From Aquipseudomonas alcaligenes_A (GTDB lineage Bacteria; Pseudomonadota; Gammaproteobacteria; Pseudomonadales; Pseudomonadaceae), in the NCBI GenBank assembly GCA_048595745.1, contig CP184361.1: a stretch of 64,000 nt of DNA; one strand, given 5' to 3'. A model generated the notes under the pieces. That model worked only from the letters and a program-made list of their open reading frames with translations. It was not told where the DNA came from and made no database searches. Positions 24,822-32,028 of the stretch are shown here, piece after piece; position 1 is the stretch's first letter; every line of letters begins with the position of its first letter. A program made the position numbers and the translations under genes.

Positions 24822-25112
24822 TTAGCCTTCGCTGACACCTTCAGTATTCCAATATTTCCAATTACCTATTTGTTCGCCTGCTTGGTATTCGCCTTCGGCA
24901 GCTAGTTTGCCATTTTCGTGAAAGTCACGCCAAAGCCCTTGCTCCGAACCATGCTCATAGTTTCCTTCTGAAGCAACTTTTCCATTGGGATGGTACGCAA
25001 CAAATAGACCGTGTCTTATCCATCGTGATTCATCCGAGGATAAGTAGCGTGAGTAACGGAATTTAATTTTTCCGTTCTCATATGGGATTTCTGCAATTTG
25101 CAGGTCAGCCAT
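24822..25112 (-). CDS. cassette 23: MORN_2-repeat protein, YwqK-antitoxin-like
   Basis: The 96-residue protein is built of about three MORN_2-type repeats (GLFVAYHPNGKVASEGNYEH, GLWRDFHENGKLAAEGEY, GNWKYWNTEG), as in the YwqK family annotated as antitoxins/immunity proteins. It has no signal peptide. No toxin partner is encoded next to it, so it may act as an orphan immunity protein. The start follows GTTAGAGG of the adjacent core, which serves as ribosome binding site. Confidence 0.8.
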   Translation of the reverse strand: MADLQIAEIPYENGKIKFRYSRYLSSDESRWIRHGLFVAYHPNGKVASEGNYEHGSEQGLWRDFHENGKLAAEGEYQAGEQIGNWKYWNTEGVSEG

Positions 25113-25119
25113 GTGGTGC

Positions 25120-25195
25120 CTCTAACGTTTGGTTAAGGGGCCGGCTTCGCCGGTCCCGAGCGAGCGAAGCGAGCGGCTTGAACCAATTGTTAGAG
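25120..25195 (-). repeat. attC of cassette 22 (76 bp)
   Basis: Cores CTCTAAC and GTTAGAG; the loop end of the stem is GGCTTCGCC instead of GGCTTTAGCC. Confidence 0.92.
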
Positions 25196-25200
25196 GGATG

Positions 25201-25524
25201 CTACGCATATTCAAACTCAGCGTGATATGACCAACCGTCCCCAACCGCATTAGCCCGATAAATTGCCTTGGTGAATAAGCGCTCACCATGGCTGTGGAAT
25301 AGCTCATCGAGTTGGTAAGTGGCTTCAAATAAGCTCTCTGCTGGACCAACTGGTGCATGCCCTTCAGGACTGGATAACTCATGTGTAAAGTTACCTACAC
25401 CAGAGGAATTAGATTCGCGTACCAACGTTAGAATAATCTGGCTCCATGTTTCGGGAGTGCTCTCAATCATGGAGTTCACGATTGCTGAGTCAATCGGCGA
25501 TTGGAGTTCTTGGAGTGATGGCAT
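25201..25524 (-). CDS. cassette 22: small protein of unknown function, possible immunity protein
   Basis: The 107-residue soluble protein has an acidic composition and ends with W-S-Y-H-A-E-F-E-Y. A helix-rich start, a central WSQIILTLVRESN strand and the C-terminal W...EY pattern recall YezG/DUF600-type immunity proteins, but the resemblance is weak and not proof. No signal peptide is seen. The start ATG follows AGGGG from the neighbouring attC core. Confidence 0.72.
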   Translation of the reverse strand: MPSLQELQSPIDSAIVNSMIESTPETWSQIILTLVRESNSSGVGNFTHELSSPEGHAPVGPAESLFEATYQLDELFHSHGERLFTKAIYRANAVGDGWSYHAEFEYA

Positions 25525-25530
25525 GCAATC

Positions 25531-25589
25531 CCCTAACGTTGGAATTCAGCCGCCCGCTTTAGCGGGTCGGCTGGAATGACTTGTTAGGT
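25531..25589 (-). repeat. attC of cassette 21, short 59-bp variant
   Basis: Cores CCCTAAC and GTTAGGT flank a different, shorter stem (CAGCCGCCCGCTTTAGCGGGTCGGCTG). It belongs to a separate attC type from the rest of the array, so this cassette may have a different origin. Confidence 0.85.
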
Positions 25590-26126
25590 TTCACTAGGCT
25601 CTAGGCCGCGTAGGCGAAGGTAGCCGCATATCTTATCTAGCCGAGCTTCGTTATCACCTTCGTTTACGAAGTATCTACCCGCCATTATTTCATCAAGGCC
25701 TGTTGGGAAGGCATAAATGTCTGAGCCTTGGCTCTTGGCCGACCCTTCCAAATAATACGAAAACTTGTTGTCATTGCGCTTGCTTGAATAAATGAGCGTA
25801 TGCCCAGACAGCCATTTTTTGAATGCAAGACTGATCTTATATAGCAGTGGGTACTGCTGACGAAATGGAGTAGAAAGAAAGTGTACTTCGCCAATAGTCC
25901 AAATAATTCCCCTTCTAATTTTTGGAAGAAATATCGTTGCTACAGGCGAAAGTTTAGGGTTTATGTTTCCGCTTTCATCATAGGATAGCTCTCCCATTTC
26001 TCGGAAGTACAGGACAAAGCCATACTTGGTTTCAATCTCTGTGGGCGGTGATTCTAAGTTTCTAAACCATTCGATAACTTCTGACGGCTCGTCAGGCTTA
26101 GAGATAAATTGATATGTTGTACCCAT
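25584..26126 (-). CDS. cassette 21: protein of unknown function
   Basis: The 180-residue soluble protein (start MGTTYQFISKPDEPSEVIEWF) has mixed alpha/beta character, with a central IIWTIGEVHFLSTPFRQQYP segment and a C-terminal DEIMAGRYFVNEGDNEARLD. I do not recognise the family. The stop codon TAA lies inside the attC core. Its attC is the only short 59-bp type here. Confidence 0.75.
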   Translation of the reverse strand: MGTTYQFISKPDEPSEVIEWFRNLESPPTEIETKYGFVLYFREMGELSYDESGNINPKLSPVATIFLPKIRRGIIWTIGEVHFLSTPFRQQYPLLYKISLAFKKWLSGHTLIYSSKRNDNKFSYYLEGSAKSQGSDIYAFPTGLDEIMAGRYFVNEGDNEARLDKICGYLRLRGLEPSET

Positions 26127-26134
26127 TTAGTGAA

Positions 26135-26211
26135 ACCTAACGTTTGGTTAAGGGGCCGGCTTTAGCCGGTCCCGAGTGAGCGAAGCGAGCGACTTGAACG
26201 CATTGTTAGGT
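26135..26211 (-). repeat. attC of cassette 20 (77 bp)
   Basis: Intact counterpart of the IS-interrupted site of cassette 24; TTGAACGCATTGTTAGGT at the right end shows the uninterrupted IS target. Confidence 0.93.
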
Positions 26212-26216
26212 GATGC

Positions 26217-26750
26217 TCATTGTTGAAAGGATAGCGCCCACTTGCCATTAGCAAGTGAGACTTTGCCTTTAACTGGCTGGGACGCACAGCACAGAGAATC
26301 CTTTGACCAGTCAGGTACAAAGCCGGAGAACATAATTTCGCCGTTTTCAAGATAGAGTCGCTCAAGATGCTTTGGAAAATCAGAGGGGGTTTGGGTAGGC
26401 GTAGAGAGTTCGGGCACTACATTTATTTTGTGATAGGCGCCATATTTCATGGCAATTAGCAGTGTGCGCCCCATGGCACTACCGCCCGAGCATCCAACGT
26501 CTAAGCCAATTACTGCGACAAAAATTGGTTCTTTTTGAATTTTGTACTTCACCAGATGGCTTGGATTAAAGCTAAAAGAACAACCTATAGCGTTTCCGTA
26601 GCTTTCTAGCAAAGCTGGTATCGTTTTTTCGGCTGCTAGTTGCCCTGCGTCCCAAACTTTTTCTGCTTCTATGTCTTTCTGCGACATCTCTGCCCAGCAC
26701 GGCATGCAGAATAGGATGAGCGAAAGAGCGCGAAGACTTTGAAGTTCCAT
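26217..26750 (-). CDS. cassette 20: exported protein of unknown function (copy of cassette 24)
   Basis: This 177-residue protein has the same signal peptide and cysteine pattern as cassette 24. I count four base differences across the 534-bp genes, three changing an amino acid. The copies are separated by three other cassettes and have different attC neighbours, as expected if the cassette was excised or transferred and integrated twice. Function is unknown. Confidence 0.8.
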   Translation of the reverse strand: MELQSLRALSLILFCMPCWAEMSQKDIEAEKVWDAGQLAAEKTIPALLESYGNAIGCSFSFNPSHLVKYKIQKEPIFVAVIGLDVGCSGGSAMGRTLLIAMKYGAYHKINVVPELSTPTQTPSDFPKHLERLYLENGEIMFSGFVPDWSKDSLCCASQPVKGKVSLANGKWALSFQQ

Positions 26751-26755
26751 CTTTC

Positions 26756-26833
26756 ACCTAACGTTTGGTTAAGGGGCCGGCTTTAGCCGGTCCCGCAGTG
26801 AGCGAAGCGAACGACTTGAACCAAGTGTTAGGA
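26756..26833 (-). repeat. attC of cassette 19 (78 bp)
   Basis: Cores ACCTAAC and GTTAGGA; a CCCGCAGTG variant of the stem side adds bases. Confidence 0.92.
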
Positions 26834-26835
26834 GA

Positions 26836-27213
26836 CTACTGCACGAACTCACCACGCCTCCGAACCATTTTGCGCAGATTCTTTAGCTTTGTAGGCTTAT
26901 GCTCAGCCCACATTATTTCTGAACCATCCTCTATCTCTTCGTAGATTGGCAGTATCTCTGTTATGCCCTCAAATACCCATTGGACAGGTATGGCATCTGC
27001 GCCGCCTAGATATGGTTCAGTTGACTCTTTCGCGATTTTTTCGATTTTGTCATAGGCTTCGTCCATATTTTCTGCTTTTACTATTACTGTATTTTCCCAT
27101 GACAAAAATCTTTCTTCGCTTTCTTCATTGCTTGGGTCGTTAATTTCAATGAAGCGTAAAAGATAGGCCCCAACGTACCATCCGACTGGCGATATGTTTT
27201 TATCTCGGGCCAA
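26836..27213 (-). CDS. cassette 19: DUF4288-like protein
   Basis: The 125-residue soluble protein shows the DUF4288 pattern: WYVGAYLLRF near the start, WENTVIVKAENMDEAYDKIEKIA in the middle and PVQWVFEGITEILPIYEEIEDGSEIMW after it. Members are common in toxin/immunity neighbourhoods, but the function is not established. The start is a TTG at 27213, placed seven bases after AGGAG formed by the attC core GTTAGGAG of the neighbouring cassette. Confidence 0.8.
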   Translation of the reverse strand: MARDKNISPVGWYVGAYLLRFIEINDPSNEESEERFLSWENTVIVKAENMDEAYDKIEKIAKESTEPYLGGADAIPVQWVFEGITEILPIYEEIEDGSEIMWAEHKPTKLKNLRKMVRRRGEFVQ

Positions 27214-27220
27214 AATAGGC

Positions 27221-27297
27221 TCCTAACGATTAAGCTAAGGGGCCGGCTTTAGCCGGTCCCAGTGAGCGAAGCGAACGATTTGAGCGCATTGTTAGCT
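27221..27297 (-). repeat. attC of cassette 18 (77 bp)
   Basis: A mosaic site: the left arm AACGATTAAGCTAAGG is of the 89-bp subtype and the centre is the common GGCCGGCTTTAGCC stem. Confidence 0.92.
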
Positions 27298-27705
27298 GCC
27301 AAGGCCGCAGTTTTGTGCATGCTTTATAAGAGCCTTTATTGCACTTTCTTCGTTGAGTGAGTGGCTACAGTAAAACTCCCTGCCAACTAACTCAATTGAC
27401 TTGTCCGACAATGTGATAATTATGTGCTCTTTGTCAGTGGCTGTGGTCATTCTTGAGTTTAATAAGCGATATATGCGGTAAGACTCCAGCTTTAACTCTT
27501 TTGGTGGTTTGCCCTGAATGTTGAAGTAGGATGTTTCTTCAGCGCTCATGTGTATTGTTATAAATTCATGTGGAGCACCGACAGGGCTTGTGCGGAAGGT
27601 AAGCATGTAATCGATGATTGGCTCGCAGCCGTCCCAGTGCATGAAAGCGAAATCATCACTTGATGGCGGCAGTATGCCTGTTATTGGTATATAGCTCTGA
27701 TTCAT
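27292..27705 (-). CDS. cassette 18: protein of unknown function
   Basis: The 137-residue soluble protein (MNQSYIPITGILPPSSDDF...) has a central APHEFITIHMSAEETSYFNIQG segment and a C-terminal VGREFYCSHSLNEESAIKALIKHAQ. No family is recognised and no signal or membrane segment is seen. The stop TAA lies within the attC core. Confidence 0.75.
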   Translation of the reverse strand: MNQSYIPITGILPPSSDDFAFMHWDGCEPIIDYMLTFRTSPVGAPHEFITIHMSAEETSYFNIQGKPPKELKLESYRIYRLLNSRMTTATDKEHIIITLSDKSIELVGREFYCSHSLNEESAIKALIKHAQNCGLGS

Positions 27706-27712
27706 CTTTGGC

Positions 27713-27790
27713 TGCTAACGCTTGGTTAAGGGGCCGGCTTTAGCCGGTCCCGCAGTGAGCGAAGCGAACGACTTGAACCATTTGTTAGGG
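27713..27790 (-). repeat. attC of cassette 17 (78 bp)
   Basis: Cores TGCTAAC and GTTAGGG; common stem with CGCAGTGAG variant. Confidence 0.92.
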
Positions 27791-27802
27791 AAGTGCTCGG
27801 AC

Positions 27803-28216
27803 TTATTTTGAGGCATCGTATATATCCATATTTAGCTTTATTCCGCGCACCCCAAGGGCGAACAATGCTTCCGGTGAAAGCGTCAAGCCGTCATTAAAGC
27901 TTGCCATGAAAATGCCGCAAAATAGGTCAACTTCATAGCGTGAGCTAATGGTTTTCCATGCCGATAGGTCTTGTGATAGCTGGTTTAGTATTTCAAAAAT
28001 CTGCGAATCAAGGTTTTCTGGGCTTTTGCGTTCAACACTGAAGCGCCAGCTTCCGGTCTTGTGTACACGAACCTTGCCGGTAACAGCTCCAATTTCTTTC
28101 TCGCCCTTACGATGAGCTTTGCTCGGCACGGCGCCAAGTAACTTACTTACATCTTCGGGGATAAGGTCATCACCAAAAATACGCAGTGATGCGGCGGATC
28201 TGTCGAGGAGTCCCAT
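27803..28216 (-). CDS. cassette 17: DUF4279-like protein
   Basis: The 137-residue protein matches the DUF4279 pattern: ASLRIFGDDLIPEDVSKLLGAVPSKAHRKGE at the N-terminus, a TGSWRFSVE strand, and a C-terminal segment FALGVRGIKLNMDIYD. The function of this domain is unknown; it is frequent in cassette arrays and toxin-immunity loci. The ATG follows AGGGA from the neighbouring attC core. Confidence 0.8.
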   Translation of the reverse strand: MGLLDRSAASLRIFGDDLIPEDVSKLLGAVPSKAHRKGEKEIGAVTGKVRVHKTGSWRFSVERKSPENLDSQIFEILNQLSQDLSAWKTISSRYEVDLFCGIFMASFNDGLTLSPEALFALGVRGIKLNMDIYDASK

Positions 28217-28221
28217 TTTTT

Positions 28222-28298
28222 CCCTAACGTTTGGTTAAGGGGCCGGCTTTAGCCGGTCCCGAGTGAGCGGAGCGAACGACTTGAACCACTAGTTAGCG
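28222..28298 (-). repeat. attC of cassette 16 (77 bp)
   Basis: Cores CCCTAAC and GTTAGCG; common stem. Confidence 0.93.
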
Positions 28299-28301
28299 GT
28301 T

Positions 28302-28814
28302 TCATTTATTTTCGGTGGCACGTTGCTTTACTTGGGCGTGAAGCAGTAGCGGAGCTTTTGTAAATATATATAAGCCAAGGTTTCCCATGAGAAATAGAAT
28401 AAAGCTTGCAAGTGACAGCCATAGCTCGCTTTTTAAACTGAGGTGGTAGAGTGCTCTAGCCGCACGGCCATGCTGTATTGGTGGAAAGCCTGCTGCCCAT
28501 ACATTTGTTATTAGCCAATAAAAGAATAAAAGAAGTGCTCCGCCGAATATAAGGCATCCATACCATTCAAATATCTGTGCTGTTGCAAGATCTTCTTTAT
28601 TCTGCAGGGAATAAATAACGGTTGCTAACAGGCAGAAAATAATTGAAAGGCTTAGTGATGCGGCTGTGGCTGTGTTGATTTTTGATGCAACACCTTCGGA
28701 TGAAGGTGTTAGATTAATTAGAAATGAAAGTTGGCTAATGGGTGGTATATTGCCAATAGCATGGCCAAGAGCTATTGCGATAATCGTCAATATGGTTAGT
28801 CTTCGAGCTAGCAT
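28302..28814 (-). CDS. cassette 16: multi-span membrane protein of unknown function
   Basis: The 170-residue protein has about four hydrophobic segments (residues about 8-33, 50-70, 82-108 and 135-158) and short polar loops, so it is probably an inner-membrane protein. No family is recognised. The ribosome binding site lies within the cassette rather than in the attC core. Confidence 0.75.
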   Translation of the reverse strand: MLARRLTILTIIAIALGHAIGNIPPISQLSFLINLTPSSEGVASKINTATAASLSLSIIFCLLATVIYSLQNKEDLATAQIFEWYGCLIFGGALLLFFYWLITNVWAAGFPPIQHGRAARALYHLSLKSELWLSLASFILFLMGNLGLYIFTKAPLLLHAQVKQRATENK

Positions 28815-28844
28815 TTAACTGCCTGGTGTGTGTTTGAGTTTTAC

Positions 28845-28921
28845 CGCTAACGTTTGGTTAAGGGGCCGGCTTTAGCCGGTCCCGAGTGAGCGAAGCGAAC
28901 GACTTGAACCATTTGTTAGCG
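28845..28921 (-). repeat. attC of cassette 15 (77 bp)
   Basis: Cores CGCTAAC and GTTAGCG; common stem. Confidence 0.93.
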
Positions 28922-29389
28922 GTGATACCACGTGGCATTTTTGATTTTTCCTGCTGGCGTGTGTTTTCTTAAAAGCTCAGCCATTTCTGCTAAATTCTCG
29001 TACCCTTCGAAGCGTAGATTGCTGAAAGATTTTGTGGTTAGCAGCAGGGATTTAATATTGCCTTTTATGCTCTGGATTCTAAGGCTTTCTATATCCGATA
29101 ACGGTATGCTCACAACAGCGCCTTTGTGAGATATTTCGATTTTACTTTCAGGCTCAATTATGGATACGGTCGGATAGGATGAGTCATGATTTTTTATGCT
29201 TCTATACGCGCCGGGTAAATGTTTTATGAGTAGTAGGGTAATAATTGTAGCCAATATTTTGTGATATAGGCTGTCACTGGCAATAAACATCCAGGCGGAA
29301 CCTGCAATTATGCTGATGACCAGTAATGCGGCGAGTATGGTTTTTCGTTTGCCGCTGCTTTTATATTTTTCAGATACGTGGAAATTCAT
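28916..29389 (-). CDS. cassette 15: membrane protein with a cytoplasmic PH-like region
   Basis: The 157-residue protein has two close hydrophobic segments (residues about 17-36 and 42-58) and then a beta-rich soluble part (SKIEISHKGAVVSIPLSDIESLRI...SLLLTTKSF) reminiscent of bacterial PH-like domains. No named family is certain. The stop TAA lies inside the attC core. Confidence 0.75.
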   Translation of the reverse strand: MNFHVSEKYKSSGKRKTILAALLVISIIAGSAWMFIASDSLYHKILATIITLLLIKHLPGAYRSIKNHDSSYPTVSIIEPESKIEISHKGAVVSIPLSDIESLRIQSIKGNIKSLLLTTKSFSNLRFEGYENLAEMAELLRKHTPAGKIKNATWYHR

Positions 29390-29395
29390 ATATGC

Positions 29396-29471
29396 CGCTA
29401 ACGTTTAGGTTAAGGGGCCGCGGCACGCGGTCCCAGAGAGCGAAGCGAACGATTTGAACCGCTTGTTAGGC
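29396..29471 (-). repeat. attC of cassette 14 (76 bp)
   Basis: Cores CGCTAAC and GTTAGGC; a diverged stem GGCCGCGGCACGCGGTCC. Confidence 0.9.
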
Positions 29472-29497
29472 TGCGCACGGACTCAAGCCAAGCATTT

Positions 29498-29815
29498 TTA
29501 GAGCTCACCATACCGCGCATTGATGAGAGCCGTCCAAAGCACTTGTGCAGAGCTAATATCTTTGGCCGGTAATTTTCTCGACTCAATCTCCTCGGACATA
29601 TCGAAGTCAGAGTACCTGGTGAAAATTGCGTAGCCGGACGAGAACACCGAAAGGGTATGCAGTTCGCCCGCTTGCGTACCGCACTCAATCCAACAATCAG
29701 GATGCTCATCGTCTTTTGAAGAAAAGATTTCCTGCAAGGCACTCTTGAGTTGTTCGGAGGTGGGGTTTGCTATGGTATTTCCGTATCTGGTGGTCAGGTT
29801 AATCCATTGGTGCAT
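29498..29815 (-). CDS. cassette 14: small protein of unknown function, immunity-like
   Basis: The 105-residue acidic soluble protein reads MHQWINLTTRYGN at the start, then TSEQLKSALQEIFSSKDDEHPDCWIECG and YAIFTRYSDFDMSEEIESR. The size, acidity and alternation of helix and strands resemble small immunity proteins, but no family is certain. No signal peptide is present. Confidence 0.75.
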   Translation of the reverse strand: MHQWINLTTRYGNTIANPTSEQLKSALQEIFSSKDDEHPDCWIECGTQAGELHTLSVFSSGYAIFTRYSDFDMSEEIESRKLPAKDISSAQVLWTALINARYGEL

Positions 29816-29833
29816 ACGCTAATTTCCTTATGG

Positions 29834-29920
29834 GCCTAACGTTTGGCTAAGGGGCGGCCGCGAGCGTAGCTTGCGGACGTCCAAGTGAGCGCAGCGAACG
29901 ACTTGAGGCAATTGTTAGGC
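29834..29920 (-). repeat. attC of cassette 13 (87 bp)
   Basis: Cores GCCTAAC and GTTAGGC; longer stem GGGGCGGCCGCGAGCGTAGC shared only with attC 12. Confidence 0.9.
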
Positions 29921-30065
29921 TCGGTGCTGAGCCGGAAACTGCCGCCGTAAACCCCGCATTTGCTTTACCGCAACGGCCCTGCAAGCGGCGCGATGGCTGC
30001 AGCCATGAACTTAATCGGCGGCTTCTTTGCTGCACATTTTTGAAGATGGCCTGCGCGCTTTCCAT
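29847..30065 (-). CDS. cassette 13: doubtful reading frame in a near-empty cassette
   Basis: The cassette body (29921-30092) is only about 170 bp. The longest frame, 72 codons from an ATG at 30065 with GGAAAG upstream, runs right through the attC site; its last 25 codons are attC sequence. A 14-codon frame ending at the attC core is the alternative. The body is richer in GC than neighbouring cassettes. The cassette may encode no protein, and could instead carry a promoter or a small RNA. Confidence 0.25.
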   Translation of the reverse strand: MESAQAIFKNVQQRSRRLSSWLQPSRRLQGRCGKANAGFTAAVSGSAPSLTIASSRSLRSLGRPQATLAAAP

Positions 30066-30092
30066 GCGTTTACTTTCCTGATTGCTCTTGCT

Positions 30093-30182
30093 GCCTAACG
30101 GACAGGTTAAGGGGCGACCGCGAGCGCAGCTTGCGGGCGTCCCGAGTGAGCGAAGCGAACGACTTTGAACCGTTTGTTAGGC
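30093..30182 (-). repeat. attC of cassette 12 (90 bp)
   Basis: Cores GCCTAAC and GTTAGGC with the longer GCGACCGCGAGCGCAGCTTG stem, like attC 13; the longest site in the array. Confidence 0.9.
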
Positions 30183-30506
30183 ATCGCTCGGTTCCATGGT
30201 GGATTGCTTGATTTCAAGATTCTTCTTTTGTTTCTCTGCTCGTTTCTGGCTTCTATGGACAGTGCACTTGATGGTTTTGCCAGAATTTCTTTTAGAATTT
30301 GCTCTTTCACTGTCTTTGAATATGTTGGGGTTGTTGCCATATTTGATGAAGATGGCGTCAAATTTTGCTTGCAGAGATTTGTATTGTTCTGAGCTGCGGA
30401 TGCATTGCTCTTGCTCTGGCGAGCACGGGCGTGGAAATAGGGCTTTCTGGGCTTTTGAGATTTTCCGCATTTCCCATAGATCCTGATCTCGTTCGGATGT
30501 GCTCAT
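30177..30506 (-). CDS. cassette 12: basic, Lys-rich protein of unknown function
   Basis: The 109-residue protein is strongly charged, with a helical N-terminal part and a lysine/arginine-rich C-terminal half (NSKRNSGKTIKCTVHRSQKRAEKQKKNLE, shortened: SQKRAEKQKKN). It might bind nucleic acid. The cysteine pairs PCSPEQEQC and a further KCTV are noted. No family is recognised. The stop TAA lies in the attC core. Confidence 0.65.
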   Translation of the reverse strand: MSTSERDQDLWEMRKISKAQKALFPRPCSPEQEQCIRSSEQYKSLQAKFDAIFIKYGNNPNIFKDSERANSKRNSGKTIKCTVHRSQKRAEKQKKNLEIKQSTMEPSDA

Positions 30507-30513
30507 TTGGATT

Positions 30514-30589
30514 GCCTAACGTTTGGTTAAGGGGCGGGCTTTAGCCCGTCCCAGTGAGCGAAGCGAACGGTTTGAACCATTTGTTAGGT
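30514..30589 (-). repeat. attC of cassette 11 (76 bp)
   Basis: Cores GCCTAAC and GTTAGGT; stem GGGCGGGCTTTAGCCCGTCCC, a subtype shared with attC 10, 9 and 5. Confidence 0.93.
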
Positions 30590-30591
30590 TT

Positions 30592-30963
30592 TCAGTATTC
30601 GTATGTAATGGCTGCAGTTTGAGGATTGAACTCAATTTTGCAAGATTTCCAGTTTCTTTTTGGGGCTTCGAGGTAAGAACTTAGTTGCTCAATGCATTGA
30701 GCCGGATATAGGTCGTCAGCAGGTTGGAACGTGGTTACTTCAGCGCCCTTAACAAGGATGCATTTATAGGATAGAGACACCTCATTGCTTGCCGACCTAC
30801 TGTACTCGACCCATGCGGAATAAAATGAGTCAGGTAAACCCTCCCACATACACCCCGTTGCCCATTGAATTAGCTGTTCTCTGGTATGTGTCGGCTTGCT
30901 TTCCGGGGCGGATGGTTTTGATTCGGCAATTCTATTTATGGTGTCAATTACTCTGCGGAGCAT
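30592..30963 (-). CDS. cassette 11: protein of unknown function
   Basis: The 123-residue soluble protein has an N-terminal helix, a WATGCMWEGLPDSFYSAWVEYS segment (written here in part), and a C-terminal WKSCKIEFNPQTAAITYEY strand pair. The closing W...I-F-N-x-x-T/G...EY pattern recalls YezG-type immunity proteins. This is weak. No signal peptide. Confidence 0.72.
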   Translation of the reverse strand: MLRRVIDTINRIAESKPSAPESKPTHTREQLIQWATGCMWEGLPDSFYSAWVEYSRSASNEVSLSYKCILVKGAEVTTFQPADDLYPAQCIEQLSSYLEAPKRNWKSCKIEFNPQTAAITYEY

Positions 30964-30970
30964 GGTGAAT

Positions 30971-31046
30971 ACCTAACGTTTGGTTAAGGGGCGGGCTTTA
31001 GCCCGTCCCAGCGAGCAGGGCGAGCGATTTGAGCCAATTGTTAGGG
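30971..31046 (-). repeat. attC of cassette 10 (76 bp)
   Basis: Cores ACCTAAC and GTTAGGG; GGGCGGGCTTTAGCCCGTCCC subtype. Confidence 0.93.
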
Positions 31047-31049
31047 GGG

Positions 31050-31517
31050 CTACACAAGCCGGATAACTCTAAAGTCACTAGGCGGTGCTTCTGCGCCAAA
31101 TGCTATTAATTTTTGGAGTACGGCATTTGAGCATTGCCCCCACATGGCAAATTTTATAGCACTCATGCCATCTTCCGTGCGTATATATCTAACGTCAGCG
31201 CCTGCATCAATTAGGAGAAGAGCAGCATCACTACCTTTTTTCTTTCCCTTGGAGCAAGCGCACATTAGTGGCGTCATTGCATTGCCATCAAGTGCATTCA
31301 AGTCAGCGCCAGCGGAAATCAGGAAAGATACAAATTTCGTTGAACCGTTATCGGCGGCAACATGGAGTGCTGTTCGTTGGTATATAGGCTCATGCACTGA
31401 TACTCCGATGCCTTTCTGTAGTAGCTCTTTGACCTTTGATAAGTCGCTATTCTCTACAGCTGATACCAGTTGATATTCGTCTGTTTTAAATGCGGCTAAG
31501 CGTTCGTCCTTAGTCAT
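31050..31517 (-). CDS. cassette 10: ankyrin-repeat protein
   Basis: The 155-residue soluble protein consists of about four ankyrin repeats, clearest in RTALHVAADNGSTKFVSFLISAGADLNALDG and MTPLMCACSKGKKKGSDAALLLIDAGADV. Ankyrin proteins mediate protein binding; bacterial small ones are often immunity or inhibitor proteins. The partner is unknown. The ATG follows AGGGG from the neighbouring attC core. Confidence 0.88.
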   Translation of the reverse strand: MTKDERLAAFKTDEYQLVSAVENSDLSKVKELLQKGIGVSVHEPIYQRTALHVAADNGSTKFVSFLISAGADLNALDGNAMTPLMCACSKGKKKGSDAALLLIDAGADVRYIRTEDGMSAIKFAMWGQCSNAVLQKLIAFGAEAPPSDFRVIRLV

Positions 31518-31522
31518 GTGAC

Positions 31523-31598
31523 CCCTAACGTTTGGTTAAGGGGCGGGCTTTAGCCCGTCCCAGTGAGCGAAGCGAACGATTTGAACCACTTGTTAGGT
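31523..31598 (-). repeat. attC of cassette 9 (76 bp)
   Basis: Cores CCCTAAC and GTTAGGT; GGGCGGGCTTTAGCCCGTCCC subtype. Confidence 0.93.
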
Positions 31599-31601
31599 AA
31601 T

Positions 31602-31907
31602 CTATTTGGTGACCTGAATAGGTACGCGAAACTTTACTCTGCTGACTGTTTCTGTGCCATTAGATAGATCTCCTCCAAGAGCTCCAATACCAGCAATGCT
31701 CAATTTTGCACCACCTTCTTGCGAGGATGATTCAGTAACAGCAATATCGAAGTCAACATATGTTACGAATGCACTTCCGTGAGAAAACATATTAATTTTG
31801 TTTAATCCGGCGACATCTGCCCGGCCATTGCTAAAGGTTGATTGGTTTTCTTGCACTGCCTCAGTCACTTGCCTGAGAGTTTCAGCTACAAATTCTTTAA
31901 CATCCAT
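31602..31907 (-). CDS. cassette 9: trypco2-like (trypsin-co-occurring domain) protein
   Basis: The 101-residue protein has the pattern of the trypco2 domain: an N-terminal helix VKEFVAETLRQVTEAVQ, a strand FVTYVDFDIAVTES, a Gly-rich GAKLSIAGIGALGGDLSNG and a closing VSRVKFRVPIQV. This domain is predicted to work beside trypsin-like proteases in conflict or effector systems. No protease is encoded nearby. The cassette has its own GGAGA ribosome binding site. Confidence 0.78.
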   Translation of the reverse strand: MDVKEFVAETLRQVTEAVQENQSTFSNGRADVAGLNKINMFSHGSAFVTYVDFDIAVTESSSQEGGAKLSIAGIGALGGDLSNGTETVSRVKFRVPIQVTK

Positions 31908-31934
31908 GAATAGATCTCCATTTTTTTGAGTATT

Positions 31935-32011
31935 ACCTAACGTTTGGCTAAGGGGCCGGCTTTAGCCGGTCCCGAGTGAGCGGAGCGAACGACTTGAGCC
32001 ACTTGTTAGGC
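31935..32011 (-). repeat. attC of cassette 8 (77 bp)
   Basis: Cores ACCTAAC and GTTAGGC; common GGCCGGCTTTAGCC stem. Confidence 0.93.
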
Positions 32012-32028
32012 TCGGTTAACTCGTAACA

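Noticed and set aside
26162..26365. Short minus-strand frames ending RSLRSLGTG or RSLRSLGPR near attC sites (also 29410-29742)
   Set aside because: The common C-terminal peptide is translated attC sequence; the frames overlap better cassette genes.
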